Source: Bolinopsis microptera (Eukaryota > Ctenophora > Tentaculata > Lobata > Bolinopsidae). From it: DNA of 64,000 bases. Position numbers and translations under genes: made by a program. Location: assembly GCF_026151205.1 (NCBI RefSeq), contig NC_087074.1:15124667-15188666 (forward strand). The letters run 5' to 3'. The notes beneath the pieces were generated by a model. The model did not search any database. It was given only the letters and a program-made list of their open reading frames with translations, and had not been told where the DNA came from. Below, in pieces: positions 59,001 to 64,000 of this stretch (position 1 is its first letter; each line of letters starts with the position of its first letter).

Positions 59001-62000
59001 AATTTTTAGTTTTTGTTTTAGGGAAAGATTAGACTTGGGCGTTGTTTTTTAACTATCCCTTGTTTAGAACTTTGATTTAATAAAATAATTGATATTGGTA
59101 TAGATAGACAGGAAAAAAAAACATTAATTGATCTAGAATCGGTCTTAGAAGCTTGGACCGCGCTCTGTTATCTCTGAAGTAGTTAAAGTCAGCTCTCATT
59201 AGACTTCAAACCATCGCTTGATATCAACTACCTCAATTATAAGACGAAAAGTATGACAATAATAGTAGTAAAAAATAGCGAGTTAAGCTTACCATTACAG
59301 CGTTGCTATGACGACCAATATCAGCGTTGTACCGCAGCCCCATATTAACCTTGCCTTTCATCTTCTTGCGGTTAGGTTTCCTGGCGCTACTCAGTTCCCA
59401 CCATTGGTGTTCACCCGTAGCTATCTGAGAGCTGAAAGGTAACGGTGCTTAACTGTAGAGGTAATGTTTACAAATCTAGAAGTCGATGAAGGAGCCCAGT
59501 TTTTTATTGAAATAATATGATTTATACGGTATGATTCACAACAGTCTAACTAAAACTGACTTAAGGTCGATCTCGACACGTCCCATGCACTTCTTCCCCT
59601 CGTTAACAACTTCCATGGTGGCCTGTGTCTTGGTTTCCCATACCGCTAAGATTAAGGAGTATCCTTTAGTCGTTTCCAAGGGTAGGGACAGAGTGACGTC
59701 CCACAGTGGACTTTGAGAACCGCACAGGGTCGACAACTGTAATATTGAGATTTTGAAGCTCATTGGGTGGGTGCTGATTCCATAATTCGGACGACCATGA
59801 GTTTGAAAATGACAATAATATAAGTTAATCAATGAATTGCATAGGTTGATTAAATGTTTCATACCACTGTGTTGCTCTCGTTACAAAGAAAGAAGTGAAC
59901 TGGCTCGTATTGCTTTTTCAGTGTCATCGAGCAAAACGCTGAACTCTGCAATATTTAAGTGGTAAACATTTCTAGATGCTGTTAAAATCTGGCATATTTT
60001 CTTGAAATCGAGACCAAGATATCTGACTGAATTCGCAATCAGTCCGGTATCCTTTCGGTTCCAAAGAAGAAAGTGATTTTATAACAGAGGGTCGTTCTAT
60101 TTACCTTAGGAGCCCTTTTGAGATTTGCTCGTTCAAGTAAAATCTGCAGTGAGTGAGCTGACTCGTTTCGTTCTCTCAACTGGAAATAGTGTATTTTGAA
60201 AAAAGGAAGTAGTCAGATTCAAATATACGGTAGAAATGAACAAAGACTATAAATAAAGATTGAGAAACACAAGAATCAAGATAGAAGCTTACCACGTGTA
60301 TCAATTTGTCTGTTTCAAACTGGGATTTCTTGAAGACCAGTCTCACATACTCTATCAAATCTCTGGTTTCAAAGTGGTTGCTACCTAGCAAAGATGAATC
60401 TTTTAAACTTTGAAATTATCGCCTGTCTATTACGAGCATTACAAAATAATTAATAGCTAGCCTAGGCTTTCATTTAAACGACCAAAATTACAAATGTGAC
60501 TTAAGTCTGCTTCACGACAAATAATGATAAAATAATAATAAAGCATTCTGAGATTTTTAAAAACGTAACAACAATTTAAAAAAGGGTTTTTACTTCTCCC
60601 GAGCCTGTTGATGATAGCGTTTAGACCAGCAATAAGTAAGTCAGGCTCACACACGGATTGAAACCGAGTTGCGATACTTCGGGTGGCAGATACAACATCC
60701 ACCTGAACCATACAGAGATATCACTCCAGAGGAAAGAATAAAGTAGTGAATTGAACAATACTATGTACTAGTAAATAACCGATATAGTGGTATAAAGATG
60801 TTATCGCAACAGAAAAGCTGTAATAGGAATAGGATATCTGGAGGAAGCTTATGTACTGTAATTCCATGGAAATGACAAATGTAGTGATCAACAACTATAA
60901 AATGTTGTATTTTTTGCTTATTTCAAAAATAACAGAAAAAGTTTAAAACTTATCATTAAGTCGTTCAGAGCATTCCTTTAAGGAATTTCCTTACCTTCTT
61001 GACAGAGAAAGAATTCTGTCTAAGTTTTTCCAATACCAAGCCATTAAGATTATCTTCTTCTTTTTTGTTAAGGCGTACAGTCGCCCTTCGTAATTTCTCG
61101 AAATTATCATTCGTTAAGCTGAAACGAAATATTGGTTTTTCATTCTCAATTCACAAGTAGAAAATCATGCTGTTTAAAGATTTGCTATAGCTCGGTTAAC
61201 CACAAACTAGTTTGTTATGGATCTTGGCTGAACTTTACTTTCGTGTTTTGCCTATGACCTCATATGCACAGTAAAGTACATATACTAATTACAACACTAC
61301 AAATCCATTACATTTATTAATACTGCGTATTAAGTACTGGGATGAAAGTGTTTTAACCAGGTGTAACGTAGCCAGTCCACACCCTGGCTCCATAATATGA
61401 ATAATTTGTTTCAATTCTGGATGAAAAGCTCGAATAAGCAAGACTCCAAAACAACCATTGAATTACCATGTGCCAGTGTGCCTGGATTAAAGCGCGCAGT
61501 TCGAATATTGATAACACACTAGATGACTTTTCGAGAAACTTTGTACAGCTACAATTGATTTGGTAATCGCGCGTTACATAAATTGCAAAGTTTCGCGCGC
61601 ATTCTGGCCAGTCTCTAAGCGATCATTTTATTGATGTGGTCCCTAATTACATTACACATGGAAAGGAATGTTTGCAAAGATTGAATTTTAATGTTTGAAA
61701 CGTTAGTAATACCTGCTTTAAAATTTTTCTGAAGACCGAACCATGATCAATGATCATTCATTATTCATATTTTATATTTTCCAACATGGACGAGTCAAGT
61801 AAGGTCACGATTACAATTTGACCGAAATTTTAATTAGGTAGAATGTTGGTAACTAGTTTCTATTCAGGGAATGCAAAAGACATTAGTTTTGACATCAACG
61901 ATTAACATGTCGGCATTTAGAGACCACTTGAACACAACACTTAGCTCTTTTTAAGAAACTGAGTGTAGCATATTCATTATTCATAGTATATAGTGTAGGG

Positions 62001-63883
62001 ACGTCAAACGAGTATTTCACTTCCTGTTACTCAGCCTACATCTATGAAACCCAAGTTTCGAAATTATCCCCTGCTTTCAGTAGATCCCAAGTTTAAACTG
62101 AAACCAGCTCAAAAAGGAAAGAATCAGTATTTTACTCGACCCTAAGCCCGTTTTGTTCCATATGAAACTTGACACTGCACTGTTAAATACCGTGATATCA
62201 GTGATAATTTACAGATCCGAGTAAGAAATAAGGTGTTTACTGTTTAATACTAGTTTACAGTTGTCACGTACTTGGATAATCTTCGCTCAGACTCATCGTG
62301 TATCTTTTGGAGAGAAGTCTCTGTTATCGAGTTGGCTGCGCTCCATCTCCTTCTTTTGACCGCCTGTTTTCGGTTTAACTGCGGCACGTAAAAAATGTAA
62401 TTAGTACAGGAATTCCTTTTAAAAGCCCTTTAACGAACAAGTTAAAGGAATATTTTATTTATCAAAAGATGCAGTGCACATTTTATTACTTAATTAAATA
62501 TACATACATTGTACAATGTGTTTGGTAATGATATTTCACGGTAATTGAGTGAAATAGAAACTCACGGTAATGGAGGGGAGATCCTGGATGTTGTCCGGTG
62601 CTAGGTCTGACTGACTTGTTAACACTGAACTGGACATGACTTGACCTGTGGACACTGATCTCGACATCTCGACATTGCTACAATCTAGAAGGAGACGGAT
62701 TCTTTTTAAACTTTAAGAAAATTTTACAGAATTATGTAAAGATAAACATTGAGTGATATATATGAAATATGAAGTCGACAATTAAGCATGTACCATTTGT
62801 ATCACATTAAGGAACAAGTGTACCCTAACCTTAACAAAATATAACGGTTTAATATGTGATGGAGAAGCATAGTTATCACATCACACGACTATTGTTTTAA
62901 AGTAAGCACGCAGCGAAACAACTTAAGTAAGAGGAGAAGAAATGAAACATAATATGCAAGTTTGTCCATCATATCAAACTTATATATACAGTACTCGGAC
63001 GGATTCGCTTTCGAATTTGGGACCAGCCAAATTACAGTTCCAATTTCTTATCTTTATCATAAAGACCGAAACTTAGCTCATCGTATTTAGCGTGAATCAC
63101 AAGGTGCAAAGCAACGCAATCCAGTTAAACAATTACTGTCATAATATTTGAAATCGTTAAATCTGAGAGAACTGGTTTTACAGAACAACATGTACGTAAA
63201 ATTTGCAGTATAAGCGAATTCAAAGCCAGGGTCGTCAAAATGTACGAAAGCAGAATTTAACACCTTCGTCTACTGTTCAAAATGATCTAATAACCACCGA
63301 ATAAGGTCATCGATCATGATTCCCGCTAAAAATTATGGCTATCTAGAAATTTGGAATTTGATATCAAACATAATCAATTTTAAAAATTTTCATATTTTCA
63401 TACTGAAGATGCCTTATCAGACTTTATTTGGTTGGAAACGTGGGCGCTGAAATGATGACTCAGCACCTAAAATATGTGTCAACCCAAATTAACGTCCGTT
63501 AAAATTTTCGGTTACCACGCCCTGCACTCTGCAGTACATACAAAGAAAATTCTCGTTCATTCCGAAATTTTTGAGGATCATCGCTTTTTCCGATAAGGTA
63601 CAAGTCGATCTTCGTCTCCATCCAGATTCAAGAGGTACGAACCACTCTCAAGGAATGTTCTATAACCTAGTTATATTCTCGAAGTACCTGACCGGTCCAT
63701 TGTACAGTGATGTAAGGTTTGCAACCTTGGATTTGATTCAATGACTGGTAGCCGTGATGAGTGAATAAGGTTATATGCATGATTAATAGGATTATATTTA
63801 TAATCTATATATATAGGTACTCACTTTAGCTTAAATGAAAACATTTCGGTGTCTTCGAAAAACTGCTTAATCTGTGACTGAAC
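47074..63883 (-). CDS. C2-MUN-C2 protein, UNC13D/BAIAP3 type (5' end outside window)
   Basis: At least 26 exons. Worked out in phase at the 3' end: 51285-51086, 50902-50784, 50697-50542, 50308-50164, 49858-49746, 49169-48977, 48827-48688, 48504-48399, 48250-48090, 47883-47750, 47545-47406, 47175-47074 (stop TGA). Approximate further up: 63883-63825, 62690-62565, 62385-62270, 61119-60995, 60703-60595, 60390-60291, 60180-60105, 59950-59863, 59740-59550, 59435-59290, 55705-55598, 55361-55176, 52700-52526, 52280-52150, 51805-51710, 51565-51425. The upstream exons at 59.3-59.95 kb form a C2 domain (LWDVTLSLPLE, MGRVEIDLKSV). The middle is the helical MUN region (LLEELTKIHSNVEPSLFEDM, WERIILPQFERHV). 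A second C2 follows (VTVVRCSGLPIMDTLGKCDT, ADDFIGE). Such proteins prime vesicles for regulated exocytosis through syntaxin/SNARE binding and Ca2+/lipid-binding C2 domains. UNC13D versus BAIAP3 cannot be settled here. Confidence 0.85.
47264..47374. repeat. nested palindromes, 111 bp
   Basis: Perfect 30-bp arms at 47264-47293 and 47345-47374 enclose a perfect 32-nt palindrome with no spacer (47307-47338, starting AAAAGGTTTCCCGATA). It lies in the last intron of the MUN gene. TGTAATACTAATA is repeated just outside the left arm at 47251. It may be an inverted-repeat element. Confidence 0.95.
49228..49587 (-). mobile_element. tRNA-derived SINE, about 360 bp
   Basis: Reading the minus strand from 49587: a tRNA-like head with a perfect A-box TAGCGCAGTTGG and a B-box GAGTTCGAAACC, then about 270 bp of unrelated body, ending in an A-run (T run at 49228-49239 on the plus strand). 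Flanks AATAATATAGAA and AATAATAGAGGA are a possible imperfect target duplication. It lies in an intron of the MUN gene. The anticodon arm does not fold like a functional tRNA, so it is not called a tRNA gene. Confidence 0.8.
50008..50160 (+). repeat. 17-bp minisatellite, nine units, GATA plus E-box
   Basis: Nine head-to-tail copies of AGATAAGAAGCACGTGT; the third has CATGTG. Each unit pairs a GATAAG site with a CACGTG E-box five bases apart. The array fills the intron next to a MUN-gene exon, and the 5' splice site (GTACAC, minus strand at 50163) begins at the edge of the array. Confidence 0.95.
53182..54522 (+). CDS. three-Ig-domain membrane receptor
   Basis: Two exons, 53182-54172 and 54281-54522, joined in phase 1 (AG/GTAAAG donor, TTTCTCAG acceptor, 108-nt intron); 410 aa. 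Signal peptide MTFYPLSLVILTLSVVQPAIS; three Ig-like domains, each with paired Cys and a core Trp (TLTCSVTADE..KLW, SVSCSLTGAS..KWSQ, VLSCVLSGAN..KWLH); a membrane segment (WIVLAGVSLLGNVLFTILAT) and a 45-aa cytoplasmic tail with a basic KRKRNR anchor and two tyrosines (VYVDNV, FYDTIEI) that could be SH2 docking sites; the second resembles but does not fully match an ITIM. Several N-glycosylation sites. Function unknown; adhesion or recognition is plausible. The whole gene lies in an intron (about 52701-55175) of the MUN gene, on the opposite strand. Confidence 0.85.
55914..58993 (+). mobile_element. non-LTR retrotransposon (endonuclease plus reverse transcriptase), frameshifted
   Basis: A 905-codon frame (55914-58631) starts with an APE-type endonuclease (FNIRGLG, ALQETK, FLGDFNSK, DYILCR, SDHRL). 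It continues with a reverse transcriptase (NGRANGPDGIPNELI, DMSSAFDTIKR, GAFQGDCLSGCLFT, catalytic YADDV). The conserved C-terminal part (VVHRRHLRTIL, RSRWRMLGHVLR, GRRGRPQSN) lies in another frame and ends at 58993, so a small indel near 58590-58600 breaks the protein. An A run at about 59110-59120 may be the 3' end; the 5' end may be near 55750. RTE-like clade is possible but not established. It sits in an intron of the MUN gene, antisense to it. Confidence 0.9.
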
Positions 63884-64000
63884 CTGCATGTTAATTTTAA
63901 GACTCGTAAATTGCCTCGGTATATAATTCTTAGAGTGTAAAGTTTTCTAGAATTTGTAACAATAGTGAAGTGGTCTGAGAATCTGTTTAAAAAGTTGGTG

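Overview
The window is animal nuclear DNA. It is AT-rich, its genes have spliceosomal introns with GT..AG borders, and it carries non-LTR and DNA transposons, a tRNA-derived SINE and many minisatellites. The gene set is metazoan: a class I POU factor (Pit-1/POU1 type), SLC4A11, syntenin, a Munc13-like MUN protein, an LDLa protein and an immunoglobulin-superfamily receptor. A papain-type protease carrying a C-terminal ShK domain, and POU1 being kept, fit a cnidarian (most likely a medusozoan) best. That assignment is inference; no species is identifiable.

Layout. 1-17.5 kb: no recognisable coding exons. It holds a 27-bp minisatellite, a long GA microsatellite, a hAT-type MITE with 8-bp target duplications, a perfect 53-nt palindrome, and a dead mariner-like transposase that was itself hit by an 89-bp element leaving a 9-bp duplication. 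17.5-20.4 kb (+): SLC4A11 in two coding exons. 21.4-27.0 kb (-): a secreted mucin-like protein with four LDLa repeats; a cluster of six CACGTG boxes lies just upstream. 27.6-35.3 kb: intergenic, with a PIF/Harbinger-type MITE. 35.5-36.5 kb (+): intronless POU1. 38.8-46.2 kb (-): a ten-exon papain-family protease with ShKT tail; its second intron contains a whole intronless syntenin gene on the opposite strand. 47.1-63.9 kb and beyond (-): a many-exon C2-MUN-C2 gene (UNC13D/BAIAP3 type). One of its introns contains a complete two-exon Ig receptor gene on the opposite strand, another a non-LTR retrotransposon, another a SINE.

The strongest themes are gene-within-intron nesting on opposite strands (twice in 20 kb) and clear molecular scars of several short transposon families. 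Exon borders were worked out by hand from reading frame, phase and splice signals. They are consistent in phase for SLC4A11, the protease, the Ig gene and nine of the LDLa exons; they are approximate for the upstream half of the MUN gene. Functions come from family resemblance; no database search was run.
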